Below are positions 49,023-58,661 of a stretch of 64,000 nucleotides of DNA, in pieces. A program made the position numbers and the translations under genes. The notes under the pieces are model-generated. The model saw only the letters and a list, made by a program, of their open reading frames with translations. It was not told the DNA's origin and did not search any database. Source of the stretch: Caminicella sporogenes DSM 14501 (GTDB taxonomy: Bacteria; Bacillota; Clostridia; Peptostreptococcales; Caminicellaceae); the NCBI RefSeq assembly GCF_900142285.1, contig NZ_FRAJ01000006.1:1-64000 (forward strand), written 5' to 3'. Position 1 is the stretch's first letter. Every line of letters begins with the position of its first letter.

Positions 49023-49244
49023 ATGAGAAGACGTAGAAAAAAGAAAGTTTGTAGTTTTTGTGCAAACAAAGTTACAAGTATAGATTATAAAGATGTAAAA
49101 TACTTACAAAAGTATATTACTGATAGAGGAAAAATTTTACCAAGAAGAATAACAGGTAACTGTGCAAATCATCAAAGACAGTTAACTACAGCTATTAAGA
49201 GAGCTAGAATGATGGCGCTATTACCATTTACAATAAATGAATAA
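49023..49244 (+). CDS. rpsR: 30S ribosomal protein S18
   Basis: 73 aa, basic, with [19 protein letters not shown] and [16 protein letters not shown], the S18 signature. An N-terminal C-x-x-C (CSFC) suggests the zinc-binding form. GGAGGG precedes the ATG. Followed by a terminator. Confidence 0.98.
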   Translation: MRRRRKKKVCSFCANKVTSIDYKDVKYLQKYITDRGKILPRRITGNCANHQRQLTTAIKRARMMALLPFTINE

Positions 49245-49256
49245 TGTTATAAGATT

Positions 49257-49289
49257 AAAAGGAGAAGTGAAAAATTCACTTCTCCTTTT
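49257..49289 (+). terminator. Terminator of rpsF-ssb-rpsR
   Basis: Stem AAAAGGAGAAGTGAA / TTCACTTCTCCTTTT (15 bp) with a 3-nt loop and T-rich tail, 12 bp after the rpsR stop codon. Confidence 0.92.
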
Positions 49290-49365
49290 ATTTATATCTA
49301 AAGATTTAATAATGTATACAGATACCTTCTTTATTTGTTATAATGTAATATGGGAGGGGAAATAA

Positions 49366-49692
49366 ATGGTTTTGGGAGATAAAGGGATTGATATAACAAA
49401 GAATATAAAAATAATAGAATGGCTTAAGAGTGAACTTTTATCATCAGTAGCATCTTTGTTTGAAATTTTGTTTAAAGGAATAAAAGGGAGTCAAGAAACG
49501 ATTGTAGATATTTTAGCAAATATAATTTTAGTTACATATGTATTGGGGAGACGCTTAGGTATAAATTATAATGTTTTAGATATGAGGATTAAGGAAAAAA
49601 TTCGATTAGGAGTTATTGAAGAACATAAGATAGAGAGTTGGTTTGGTGATTTATCGAGTTTAAAACAACATATGGATAGAAAAAGAGATTAG
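49366..49692 (+). CDS. MazG-like family protein
   Basis: 108 aa with DITKNIKIIEWLKSELLSSV and LGRRLGINYNVLDMRIKEK, the clostridial MazG-like pattern (all-alpha NTP pyrophosphohydrolase superfamily, though the acidic E-x-x-E metal motif is not clear here). Activity unproven. GGGAGGGG lies before the ATG. It precedes the YybS-gdpP-rplI genes, a conserved neighbourhood. Confidence 0.82.
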   Translation: MVLGDKGIDITKNIKIIEWLKSELLSSVASLFEILFKGIKGSQETIVDILANIILVTYVLGRRLGINYNVLDMRIKEKIRLGVIEEHKIESWFGDLSSLKQHMDRKRD

Positions 49693-49704
49693 GGAGTGAA
49701 ATTA

Positions 49705-50652
49705 TTGAATAGACAAAACAAGACAAAATCTATGGTTGAATCAGCTTTGTTTGCAGCAATTGCAGTAGTTTTTGCTTTAGCTGGAATTTATTTGCCATTA
49801 TTTGCTTATGCTCTTATACTTTTGCCAGTTCCTTTTATCATAATAGGTGCTAAGCATGGAATAAAATATAATATATTATCTGTATTGGCAGCATCTATAA
49901 TAATAGGAAGTATGACAGAACCATTAAAGGCATTATTTATAATAGTAGTTGTTGGATTTAATTCAGTAGTTGTAGGGTATATGATAGAAAAGAAATTTTC
50001 AGCAGGAAAGACGATATTTTATGGAAGTATAGCTTCAATAATGGCTTCAATAATATCTTTGACTCTTTTATCTTATATTAGTGGTGTAAATATTATACAA
50101 ACTATTGAAGAAAGTTTTAAAATGAGTAATGATTTATATAATGCATTATTGAAAAATATTGCAGCAAATCCTTCTAAAATAGAGGAAGTAAAAAAGTCTT
50201 TGGAATATGCACAAAATATGGCTATAATGCTAGTGCCTTCAAGTGTAATATTTAGTTCTATTATAATTACATATATAAATTATATAATTTCAGGTGCAGT
50301 ATTGAGAAGAATGGGTTATTATATTGCAAAACCTAGGAAATTTTCACAGTTTCGTTTACCCAAAAATATATTAATGGGAACGGTAATAATTTTAGTATCA
50401 ACTTATTTGGTGAGAAATTTAAAAACGATTGATTTTGAAACTTTGTTTGCAAATGTATTGTATATATTTTTTATAATTTATTTTGTAGAAGGGTTATCAG
50501 TAATATGGTTTTTCTTAGAAAAGCGAAATATTGGAAAAGGCTTGAGAGTATTTATAACTATAATATTGCTTTCTATTCCTAGCATGGCTATGATTATAAT
50601 GTTTATAGGATTAGCTGATATAATAATAAATATTAGAAAAATAGAAAGCTAG
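49705..50652 (+). CDS. YybS family (DUF2232) membrane protein
   Basis: About 315 aa, eight or so membrane helices, with SALFAAIAVVFALAGIYLPL and the central IIGAKHGIKYNILSVLAAS. Belongs to DUF2232/YybS, found immediately upstream of gdpP across Firmicutes. Function unknown. TTG 49705 follows GGGAGTG by 6 nt. A GTG at 49696 overlaps that site. Confidence 0.87.
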   Translation: MNRQNKTKSMVESALFAAIAVVFALAGIYLPLFAYALILLPVPFIIIGAKHGIKYNILSVLAASIIIGSMTEPLKALFIIVVVGFNSVVVGYMIEKKFSAGKTIFYGSIASIMASIISLTLLSYISGVNIIQTIEESFKMSNDLYNALLKNIAANPSKIEEVKKSLEYAQNMAIMLVPSSVIFSSIIITYINYIISGAVLRRMGYYIAKPRKFSQFRLPKNILMGTVIILVSTYLVRNLKTIDFETLFANVLYIFFIIYFVEGLSVIWFFLEKRNIGKGLRVFITIILLSIPSMAMIIMFIGLADIIINIRKIES

Positions 50653-50667
50653 ATTTGGAGTGTAAAT

Positions 50668-52662
50668 ATGAGAGATAATAAATTTTTGAAAATTTTAATT
50701 CCTGATACAAATATATATTTATGGATTATAGGAATTTTAGTTCTCTTTATTTTAGCTTACAATATACAGCTAGGTATCATCGGTTTAATTTTACTAGTAT
50801 ATCTTATATACTATAACTGGAGAACTAATGATATAAGAAAGAAAAAATGGGCTAAATATATAGAAAATTTATCGGCAGAAATAGATACTGCAGCTCAATA
50901 TTCACTGCTTAATTTACCAATTCCATTAGCTATAGTAGAGTTTGATGGCAATATTTCTTGGTATAATTCTAAGTTTTTAGACATGATAGGTGAGAAAGAT
51001 ATACTAGATAAAAATATTGAAAAACTTATTCCATCATTTGATATTGTCAAGCTTTTGGGAGATAATCCGGATACTGTAAGGGATTTTAGAATAAGAGATA
51101 AAGTTTATAGAGTTCTTTATAATGTAGTAAAGATAGATACAAAACATGAAGAAAGATATATTATAATGCTTTATTGGATAGACAATACAAATTTCTTTAA
51201 TTTAAAAGAAAAATATAATGATGAAAGACCTAATGTGGCATTTATACAAGTTGACAATTACGATGATGTACTTCAAAGTACAGAAGAGGCGTATAGACCG
51301 TTAGTTATTGCAGAAATTGATAGAAGAATTAATTTATGGGTTTCTAGAATGAATGGGATAGTAAAAAAATATCAAAAAGATAAGTATTTAGTTATATTTG
51401 AAAATAGATACCTTGAAAATTTAGAGGCTAAAAAATTTACTATTCTTGATGATATTAGAGAAATAAATGTTGGGAATAAAATACCTGTAACTTTGAGTAT
51501 AGGAGTAGGAGTAAATGGTAAAAATTTAAGTCATTTAGAAGAATATGCATTTACTGCTCTTGAACTAGCTTTAGGTAGAGGTGGAGACCAAGCAGTAGTG
51601 AGAAAAATATCGTCTTTTGAATTTTATGGTGGAAGAACAAAGGCTGTTGAAAAAAGGAATAAAGTTAAGGCAAGAATTATTGCTCATGCATTAAGACAGC
51701 TGATTGATCAAAGTAATAAAGTTATAATAATGGGACATAGATTTCCGGATATGGATAGCTTTGGAGCGGCTATTGGTGTATATAGAGCAGTTCGCAATAG
51801 AAACAAAGAAGCCTATATAGTAATAGATGAAGTTACGGCAGCAATTGAAAATGTATATGACAAATTTAAAGATAATGAAGAATATAAATTTATTAGCTGT
51901 CAAGAGGCAGTAGAACAGTCTAAAAGTGGCGATTTATTAGTTGTTGTCGATACTCATAGACCAAGTTTTACAGGTTGTCCTGAGATTTTGGAAAAAATAG
52001 ATAGAATAGTTCTTATTGACCATCATAGAAGGGGAACAGAATTTATTGAAAATACTGTTCTTACTTATCTAGAACCATATGCTTCATCGACTGCTGAATT
52101 AGTTACTGAAATTCTTCAATATATGGATGATAAGATGAGAATAGAAAAGATAGAAGCTGAAGCACTTCTTGCAGGTATAGCTGTGGATACTAAAAACTTT
52201 TCATTTAAGACTGGTGTAAGAACTTTTGAAGCAGCTTCTATTCTTAGAAGAGCAGGAGCAGATACAACAGAAGTAAGGCAGCTGTTTCAAGATGATCTCA
52301 GTACCTATATTGCAAGGGCTGATGTAGTGAGAAGTGCAGAAATAATTGAAGAAGGAATTGCAATATCAGTATGTAAACAGAACATAAAGAATATACAATT
52401 AGTTGCAGCACAAGGCGCAGATGAACTTTTAAATATAAAGGGAATAACAACATCTTTTGTTTTAGGTTTAAAGGAAGATGGTACAATTTTTATAAGTGGA
52501 AGGTCATTAGGAAATATAAATGTTCAAAGAGTTTTAGAAAAGCTTGGAGGAGGAGGTCATCTTACGGTGGCTGGAACTCAGCTTAAAGATGTTACTTTTG
52601 ATGAAGCTAAAGAAATGCTTATAGATGCAATTAAGGAATATTTAAAGGAAGGTGAGAAATGA
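50668..52662 (+). CDS. gdpP: Cyclic-di-AMP phosphodiesterase GdpP
   Basis: 664 aa. Two N-terminal membrane helices (residues about 12-50), a PAS-like domain (about 80-170), a degenerate GGDEF domain (signature reads GRGGDQ, residues about 306-311), then a DHH phosphoesterase domain (MDSFGAA near 363, DHHRRG near 451) and a DHHA1 domain ending in [12 protein letters not shown]. Hydrolyses c-di-AMP, which controls potassium and turgor. The stop codon overlaps the rplI start region. Operon order yybS-gdpP-rplI-dnaB is the Firmicutes norm. Confidence 0.95.
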   Translation: MRDNKFLKILIPDTNIYLWIIGILVLFILAYNIQLGIIGLILLVYLIYYNWRTNDIRKKKWAKYIENLSAEIDTAAQYSLLNLPIPLAIVEFDGNISWYNSKFLDMIGEKDILDKNIEKLIPSFDIVKLLGDNPDTVRDFRIRDKVYRVLYNVVKIDTKHEERYIIMLYWIDNTNFFNLKEKYNDERPNVAFIQVDNYDDVLQSTEEAYRPLVIAEIDRRINLWVSRMNGIVKKYQKDKYLVIFENRYLENLEAKKFTILDDIREINVGNKIPVTLSIGVGVNGKNLSHLEEYAFTALELALGRGGDQAVVRKISSFEFYGGRTKAVEKRNKVKARIIAHALRQLIDQSNKVIIMGHRFPDMDSFGAAIGVYRAVRNRNKEAYIVIDEVTAAIENVYDKFKDNEEYKFISCQEAVEQSKSGDLLVVVDTHRPSFTGCPEILEKIDRIVLIDHHRRGTEFIENTVLTYLEPYASSTAELVTEILQYMDDKMRIEKIEAEALLAGIAVDTKNFSFKTGVRTFEAASILRRAGADTTEVRQLFQDDLSTYIARADVVRSAEIIEEGIAISVCKQNIKNIQLVAAQGADELLNIKGITTSFVLGLKEDGTIFISGRSLGNINVQRVLEKLGGGGHLTVAGTQLKDVTFDEAKEMLIDAIKEYLKEGEK

Positions 52663-53108
52663 TGAAAGTTATTCTATTAAAAGATGTTAAGGGAACAGGT
52701 AAAAAGGGAGAAGTAGTAAATGTAAGTGATGGGCATGCGAGAAACTTCCTTATTCCAAGGGGATTAGCTAAAGAAGCTACAAAGGGTAATTTAAGAGAAT
52801 TAGAAAATCAAAAGGCAGCTCAAAAGAAAAAAGAAGAAAGAGAATTGGCTGAAGCTAAAGCTTTAGCAGAAAAAATATCAAGTATTACTTTAAAGTTTAA
52901 AGGTAAAGCTGGTGAAGGCGGAAAATTATTTGGGTCAATCACTTCTAAAGATATAGCATTAGAACTTAAAAATAAGTACAAAATAAATATAGATAAGAGA
53001 AAAATAATTTTAAATAGTCCTATTAAAGAACTTGGAGCTAGATTTGTTGAAGTGAAGATTTATCCAGATGTAACTGCGAAATTAAAAGTTGAAGTTACAG
53101 CAGAATAA
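52662..53108 (+). CDS. rplI: 50S ribosomal protein L9
   Basis: 148 aa beginning [20 protein letters not shown] with [13 protein letters not shown], the L9 N-domain; the long connecting helix ([20 protein letters not shown]) and C-domain follow. ATG 52662 gives the conserved start. An ATG at 52659 just before adds one Met. Overlaps the gdpP stop codon. Confidence 0.97.
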   Translation: MKVILLKDVKGTGKKGEVVNVSDGHARNFLIPRGLAKEATKGNLRELENQKAAQKKKEERELAEAKALAEKISSITLKFKGKAGEGGKLFGSITSKDIALELKNKYKINIDKRKIILNSPIKELGARFVEVKIYPDVTAKLKVEVTAE

Positions 53109-53135
53109 TATAAATTACGATTAATACAATTTAAG

Positions 53136-53170
53136 GCAGTGAAAATTTATAATTCACTGCATTTTTTTTA
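53136..53170 (+). terminator. Terminator after rplI
   Basis: Stem GCAGTGAA / TTCACTGC (8 bp), 9-nt loop, then ATTTTTTTT. It separates rplI from dnaB. Confidence 0.9.
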
Positions 53171-53223
53171 ATAATATTTAAAACAAATATTTAATAAATA
53201 AGTAATTTAAAAAGGTGATTTGT

Positions 53224-54558
53224 ATGGAATTAGAACTTTTAGGAAAAGTACCACCTCATAATATAGAGGCAGAACAATCTGTTTTAGGAGCAATGATTTT
53301 AGATAAAGATGCAATAATAACTGTAACGGAAATTTTGAAAGCAGATGATTTTTATAAAGAAGCTCATAGAGAAATATATGAAGCTATTTTAGATATTTAT
53401 AATAGAAATGAACCTGTAGATTTAGTTACTTTATCTGAAGAATTGAGACAGAGAGGAACTTTAGATGCATTAGGTGGAGTAACATATCTTTCTGATTTAT
53501 CAACATCAGGTATATTAACTTCAAATGCAAAATATTATGCAAAAATAGTATCAGAAAAGTCATTACTTAGAAAGCTTATACATGTTTCAACACAAATAGC
53601 TCAAAAGGGTTATGAATCGGAAGAAGCTGAAGCACTGCTTGATTTAGCTGAAAAGAGTATATTTGATATTTCGCAAAAAAGAAATCAAGAAGGCTTTACT
53701 CATATAAAAGATGTATTGTTAGATACATTTGACAAAATAGAACAGCTTTATACAAATAAAGGTGGAATAACAGGACTTACAACTGGATTTGTAGATTTGG
53801 ATAGAAAGACTTCAGGACTTCAAAAATCAGATTTAATATTGATTGCAGCAAGACCATCTATGGGTAAAACTGCATTTTCAATAAATATATGTCAGAATGC
53901 TGCTATAAGAGCAAAAGCTTCAGTAGCTATATTTAGTCTTGAGATGTCTAAAGAACAATTGGTACAGCGTATGCTTAGTTCTGAAGCACATATAGAAATT
54001 CAAAAAATCAGAAACGGTACATTAAGTGAAGATGAATGGCCTAAATTAGCAAGTGCAATGGGACCTTTAGCTAAGGCTAAAATATTTATAGATGATACGC
54101 CCGGGATTAATGTAATGGAGATAAGGGCAAAATGTAGAAGATTGAAAATGGAACATGGTTTAGATTTAATAATGATAGATTATTTGCAGCTTATGTCTTC
54201 ACATGGACGAGCAGAAAGTAGACAGCAGGAAATTTCTAAAATATCAAGGGCATTAAAGATATTAGCTAGAGAGATGGACTGTCCGGTTATTGCATTATCT
54301 CAGCTTTCACGTGCTCCAGAACTTAGGGCAGATCATAGACCTATTCTTTCAGATTTAAGAGAATCAGGAGCTATAGAACAAGATGCCGATGTAGTTATGT
54401 TTTTATATAGAGATGAGTATTATCATCCAGATTCAGATAGGAAAAATATTGGAGAAGTGATTATAGCTAAGCAGCGTAATGGTCCTACTGGAACAGTTGA
54501 ACTTGCTTGGCTTGGGCAGTATACTAAATTTGCAAATCTTGAGAAATATAGAGAATAA
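53224..54558 (+). CDS. dnaB: Replicative DNA helicase DnaB/DnaC type
   Basis: 444 aa. N-terminal domain (PPHNIEAEQSVLGAMI), then a RecA-like helicase core with Walker A AARPSMGKTAF near residue 210, Walker B LIMIDYLQLM, and QLSRAPELRADHRP. Unwinds DNA at the fork. ATG 53224 follows AAGGTGAT. A longer reading from 53215 lacks a ribosome binding site. The likely loader pair (DnaD/DnaI-type) is encoded 3 kb downstream on the other strand. Confidence 0.97.
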   Translation: MELELLGKVPPHNIEAEQSVLGAMILDKDAIITVTEILKADDFYKEAHREIYEAILDIYNRNEPVDLVTLSEELRQRGTLDALGGVTYLSDLSTSGILTSNAKYYAKIVSEKSLLRKLIHVSTQIAQKGYESEEAEALLDLAEKSIFDISQKRNQEGFTHIKDVLLDTFDKIEQLYTNKGGITGLTTGFVDLDRKTSGLQKSDLILIAARPSMGKTAFSINICQNAAIRAKASVAIFSLEMSKEQLVQRMLSSEAHIEIQKIRNGTLSEDEWPKLASAMGPLAKAKIFIDDTPGINVMEIRAKCRRLKMEHGLDLIMIDYLQLMSSHGRAESRQQEISKISRALKILAREMDCPVIALSQLSRAPELRADHRPILSDLRESGAIEQDADVVMFLYRDEYYHPDSDRKNIGEVIIAKQRNGPTGTVELAWLGQYTKFANLEKYRE

Positions 54559-54597
54559 AAAAAGCCGATAATCGATAAAAGGATTATCGGCTTTTTT
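54558..54597 (+). terminator. Terminator of dnaB
   Basis: 16-bp stem AAAAAAGCCGATAATC / GATTATCGGCTTTTTT with an 8-nt loop, overlapping the dnaB stop codon. Confidence 0.95.
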
Positions 54598-54663
54598 GTA
54601 TAATAATTAACATATATATTTTGTTTGTACTAGAAATTATATATAAGAATGGGGCTGTTAGTA

Positions 54664-55278
54664 ATGATGGGGGATAAGACAAAAATAAGAAAACTTGAAA
54701 GAAAAGATGTTGATAAGATGATAGAATGGGGAAAACATGATGAACCTATATTTTATCATTATAACTTTCCCTATCTGTCAGAGAAAGAAAGAGATTTATG
54801 GTTTAAGATAAAAACTAAAAAATTTACAAAAAAATGTTTTGCCATAGAAAATTTAAATGGAGAATTAATAGGATATATTTCTTTAAGAAATATTAAATTT
54901 TTTAAGAGAGAAAGCGAATTAGGTATAGTATTTAATCCAGATGTTATAAACAAGGGATATGGAACAGACGCTTTGAATAAATTTTTAGATATTTATTTTA
55001 CTAAAGAAAAAATGAAAACTCTATTTCTTAAAGTTGGAAAATTTAATAAACGTGCTATACGCTGTTATGAAAAATGTGGATTTGAAATAATAAATGAAGT
55101 TTATGAAGAATTTGAAGAACAAGGATTAAGTGAGGAAATAAAAAAAGAAATTGTGGAAAAATATAAAGATTTTGATTTAAAAGATAATAAATTAATGACA
55201 ACATATTATTATATGAAGATAACAAAGGAAAAATACATAATCCACAAAAATAATTTAGAATTGTTGATAACTCTGTGA
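54664..55278 (+). CDS. GNAT family N-acetyltransferase (RimJ/RimL-like)
   Basis: About 204 aa. IRKLERKDVDKMIEW at the N-terminus, the acetyl-CoA binding region NKGYGTDALNKFLDIYF, and the C-terminal VGKFNKRAIRCYEKCGFEI motif typical of the RimJ/RimL branch. The acceptor is unknown. ATG 54664 is chosen (GGGG 9 nt upstream), but 54649 and 54667 are possible. The 3' end of the gene contains part of a DnaA-box cluster. Confidence 0.88.
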   Translation: MMGDKTKIRKLERKDVDKMIEWGKHDEPIFYHYNFPYLSEKERDLWFKIKTKKFTKKCFAIENLNGELIGYISLRNIKFFKRESELGIVFNPDVINKGYGTDALNKFLDIYFTKEKMKTLFLKVGKFNKRAIRCYEKCGFEIINEVYEEFEEQGLSEEIKKEIVEKYKDFDLKDNKLMTTYYYMKITKEKYIIHKNNLELLITL

Positions 55279-55291
55279 ATAATGTGGATAA
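55238..55291. other. DnaA-box cluster outside oriC (55.2 kb)
   Basis: TAATCCACA 55238-55246 (one mismatch), TGTTGATAA 55262-55270 (one mismatch, minus), TGTGAATAA 55274-55282 (TTATTCACA on minus) and TGTGGATAA 55283-55291 (perfect, minus) within 54 bp. They overlap the end of the acetyltransferase gene. Confidence 0.72.
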
Positions 55292-55398
55292 ATATATGTT
55301 TAAATAAAATTGATATGATATGTAAATAATAAATTATAATAAGCAACAATTTATTTTTAAGTATATGAAAATTTTTGTTTCGTTTATATGAGGATAAA

Positions 55399-55407
55399 TG
55401 GTATAAT
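55399..55407 (+). promoter_or_regulatory. Extended -10 promoter of the selenoprotein gene
   Basis: TGGTATAAT, an extended -10 (TGnTATAAT), 33 bp before the GTG start. No good -35 is visible, as is usual for extended -10 promoters. Confidence 0.5.
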
Positions 55408-55440
55408 GATTAATGTATTTTGTTTAAAGGAGGGAATATA

Positions 55441-55650
55441 GTGGCTAAGGTAACTAAAGATACGATTATAAATGAAGTTCTTAAAATGGATAGAAGTACA
55501 GCTATGATTTTCATGAGGCATGGATTGCATTGTCTTGGCTGAGGTGGAGCTGCTTTTGAAAGCATCGGTGATGCTGCTTCGGTGCATGGAATAGATGCAG
55601 ATGCACTTATTAATGATTTAAATGAATATTTAGAAAGACAAAGCAATTAA
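55441..55650 (+). CDS. DUF1858-type redox-disulfide protein with in-frame UGA (probable selenoprotein, Cys-x-x-Sec)
   Basis: Read through one TGA at 55540-55542, the frame gives a 69-aa protein typical of DUF1858, the small domain associated with hybrid-cluster proteins. An N-terminal helix (TIINEVLKMDRSTAMIFMRH) is followed by GLHCLGU and a C-terminal half ending VHGIDADALINDLNEYL. The family has C-x-x-C at this place; here it is Cys31-Leu-Gly-UGA34, so UGA replaces the second redox cysteine. A strong AAGGAGGG lies 6 nt before the GTG, and a SECIS-like hairpin follows. The coding pattern continues unbroken to TAA at 55648. The alternative is a nonsense mutation, but the position at a redox cysteine argues against it. 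Confidence 0.85.
55558..55580 (+). promoter_or_regulatory. Bacterial SECIS-like hairpin in the DUF1858 selenoprotein gene
   Basis: AGCATC (55561-55566) / GATGCT (55570-55575) forms a perfect 6-bp stem with the apical loop GGT. The stem extends by GAA/TTC with a 2-nt bulge. The first G of the loop is 25 nt after the UGA, inside the 16-37 nt range known for bacterial SECIS elements, and a G among the first loop bases is the known requirement for SelB binding. Confidence 0.75.
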
Positions 55651-55664
55651 TAAATAATTAGTTA

Positions 55665-55697
55665 TAATAAGAGCAGCTTTAAGCTGCTCTTATTATT
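55665..55697 (+). terminator. Terminator of the selenoprotein gene
   Basis: Near-perfect inverted repeat TAATAAGAGCAGCTT / AAGCTGCTCTTATTA with a T-rich tail, 15 bp after the stop codon. Confidence 0.9.
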
Positions 55698-55752
55698 GTT
55701 TATAATTATTATATTATTATAATTTTAAGATATATATATAATATTAACAAAG

Positions 55753-55784
55753 TTATTAACAAATCTTGTGGAAAATGTGGATAA
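55753..55784. other. DnaA-box cluster upstream of purA (55.8 kb)
   Basis: TTATTAACA 55753-55761 (one mismatch), TGTGGAAAA 55767-55775 (one mismatch, minus) and TGTGGATAA 55776-55784 (perfect, minus) within 32 bp, located 53 bp before the purA -35 element. Confidence 0.65.
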
Positions 55785-55836
55785 AATAAGCAAGCGAATA
55801 TTAATTTTAGTATTAATAAAAAAATTCGTATATTCA

Positions 55837-55865
55837 TTGACTATAAAGGGTCTATTTGATAATAT
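55837..55865 (+). promoter_or_regulatory. purA promoter
   Basis: TTGACT (55837-55842), 17-nt spacer, TAATAT (55860-55865), 49 bp before the purA start. No purine-box or riboswitch was recognised. Confidence 0.72.
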
Positions 55866-55868
55866 TAA

Positions 55869-57200
<1,332 letters not shown>

Positions 57201-57242
57201 ATTGCGAGTAAAATAAAAAAGTCATAAATTTAAGTAATATAT

Positions 57243-57287
57243 AAAAACACCCTGTAAATTTCATTTTCTTCTTTACAGGGTGTTTTT
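57243..57287. terminator. Bidirectional terminator between purA and the tRNA cluster
   Basis: 16-bp perfect stem AAAAACACCCTGTAAA / TTTACAGGGTGTTTTT with a 13-nt loop. T-runs on both strands serve purA and the convergent tRNA operon. Confidence 0.92.
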
Positions 57288-57347
57288 ATATATAAAAAAA
57301 GAGACATATGCTTACTCGTCATACATCCCTTTTTTATATAGCTATAA

Positions 57348-57423
57348 TGGAGCTGGCGATGGGACTCGAACCCGCAACCTGCTGATTACAAGTCAGCTGC
57401 TCTACCAATTGAGCTACGCCAGC
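57348..57423 (-). tRNA. tRNA-Thr (anticodon UGU)
   Basis: 76-nt cloverleaf including encoded CCA. Acceptor GCTGGCG / CGCCAGC, T-arm GGTTCGAGTCC, anticodon loop CTTGTAA in the stem GCTGA/TCAGC. Last of three tRNAs transcribed leftward. Confidence 0.96.
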
Positions 57424-57424
57424 G

Positions 57425-57499
57425 TGGTGACCCCTAGGGGATTCGAACCCCTGTTACCGCCGTGAAAGGGCGGTGTCTTAACCACTTGACCAAGGGGCC
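57425..57499 (-). tRNA. tRNA-Glu (anticodon UUC)
   Basis: 75-nt cloverleaf including encoded CCA. Acceptor GGCCCCT / AGGGGTC, T-arm GGTTCGAATCC, anticodon loop CTTTCAC in the stem CCGCC/GGCGG. Middle gene of the tRNA operon, 1 bp from tRNA-Thr. Confidence 0.96.
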
Positions 57500-57503
57500 A
57501 AAA

Positions 57504-57579
57504 TGGTGACCCATCCGCGACTCGAACGCGGGACACCCTGATTAAAAGTCAGGTGCTCTACCGACTGAGCTAATGGGTC
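57504..57579 (-). tRNA. tRNA-Lys (anticodon UUU)
   Basis: 76-nt cloverleaf including encoded CCA. Acceptor GACCCAT / ATGGGTC, T-arm with CGTTCGAGTCG, anticodon loop CTTTTAA in the stem CCTGA/TCAGG. First gene of the tRNA operon. Confidence 0.96.
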
Positions 57580-57596
57580 GCTACTCACAGTTATAT

Positions 57597-57625
57597 ATAT
57601 TACAATACAAATGCTTTATTGTCAA
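57597..57625 (-). promoter_or_regulatory. Promoter of the tRNA-Lys-Glu-Thr operon
   Basis: Minus strand TTGACA (57625-57620), 17-nt spacer, TAATAT (57602-57597), 18 bp upstream of tRNA-Lys. Confidence 0.85.
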
Positions 57626-57651
57626 CAAAAATCTACAAATTTTTTAAAATT

Positions 57652-58647
57652 TTATTTTGCCTTTATTTCCCATCTTAAATCAGGTCCATAAAATTTTAAA
57701 ATAGTAAATTTGCCAAAAATTCTGGACGCAGTTCTCTCTCCATAAATTTTAATAATATCAGCAGGAGAGAGATTTGTTGAAATAATAGTTTTTTTATTTT
57801 GTATAAGTCTAGAATTTATTATATTAAATATTTCAATATTAGTGAATTTATTTGCAAGTTCTGTTCCGAGGTCATCTATTATAAGCAAGTCACAATCAAA
57901 TAAAAGTTCATAACTCAGTTTAATTTCAGGAGACTGATTACTGTTAAATTTGTATTCTTCGAGTATTTCAAGTATTTTAAATGCAGTTTGATAGATAACT
58001 ATTTTACCTTTATCGAGAAGTGACTTTGCTATGCAGTTGCATAGATAAGTTTTTCCAAGTCCAGTTGAACCATAAAATAATAAATTTTCATCATTTTTTT
58101 TGTCAAAATTAAATACAAAACCTTCACATATATTTAATATTTTAAGCATATTTTGTTTTGGTGAAAGATTTTCATCTTCAAATTTTTCGTCAGAAAATAA
58201 ATCTATATTGAAATTTTTAAAATTTTCTTCTTTAAGCAGATGAGAAATATTAGACATTTCATAAGCTTTATCTATTAACTTTTGTTTAAAGCAATTGCAT
58301 TTTTCACCGCTATCTAAAAAACCACTGTCTTTACATTTACTACATTCATATTGGATTTCTAAAAAATTTAAAGGTATATTGTTTTCAGTGAGGAGAATAG
58401 CTTTTTCTTGTTTTAATTTTTTTGTATATTCTTTTATTTCATTGACTTTTTCAAGATAATTATCAGTATTTTGAAGTATAGCTTTTGATATTTTTATACC
58501 TGTTTTAGATATTTCCTCATCTATTTCTTTTATTCTGGGAATTATTTCATAAACTTGTGATTTTCTGTATTCAAGTTCTCTTTGAGCTCTATCTCTTTTT
58601 TTTTCATATTCTAAAAGTATTTTTTTTATAAAAAAATCGTTTTTCAT
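57652..58647 (-). CDS. dnaI: DnaI/DnaC-type helicase loader (AAA+ ATPase)
   Basis: 331 aa. N-terminal coiled region, a zinc-binding knuckle CSKCKDSGFLDSGEKCNC (about residues 100-120), then an AAA+ domain with Walker A YGSTGLGKTYL (about 190) and Walker B LLIIDDLGTE, followed by the sensor segment STNLSPADI. Loads the DnaB helicase in primosome assembly. ATG 58647 lies 6 nt after AGGTG. A GTG at 58656 overlaps the site. It follows the DnaD-domain gene with about 14 bp between. Confidence 0.92.
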   Translation of the reverse strand: MKNDFFIKKILLEYEKKRDRAQRELEYRKSQVYEIIPRIKEIDEEISKTGIKISKAILQNTDNYLEKVNEIKEYTKKLKQEKAILLTENNIPLNFLEIQYECSKCKDSGFLDSGEKCNCFKQKLIDKAYEMSNISHLLKEENFKNFNIDLFSDEKFEDENLSPKQNMLKILNICEGFVFNFDKKNDENLLFYGSTGLGKTYLCNCIAKSLLDKGKIVIYQTAFKILEILEEYKFNSNQSPEIKLSYELLFDCDLLIIDDLGTELANKFTNIEIFNIINSRLIQNKKTIISTNLSPADIIKIYGERTASRIFGKFTILKFYGPDLRWEIKAK

Positions 58648-58661
58648 TATATACACCTACT

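Noticed and set aside
55441-55542. Treating the DUF1858 gene as a pseudogene truncated at TGA
   Set aside because: The frame stays intact and domain-like after the TGA, the TGA is at a redox cysteine, and a SECIS-like hairpin follows.
55384-55646. Two minus-strand open frames over the selenoprotein gene
   Set aside because: They lack ribosome binding sites and are shadows of the plus-strand frame, which has a strong site and a recognisable domain.
57280-57465. Short plus-strand open frame across the tRNA cluster
   Set aside because: It is antisense to tRNA-Thr and tRNA-Glu and arises from tRNA base composition.
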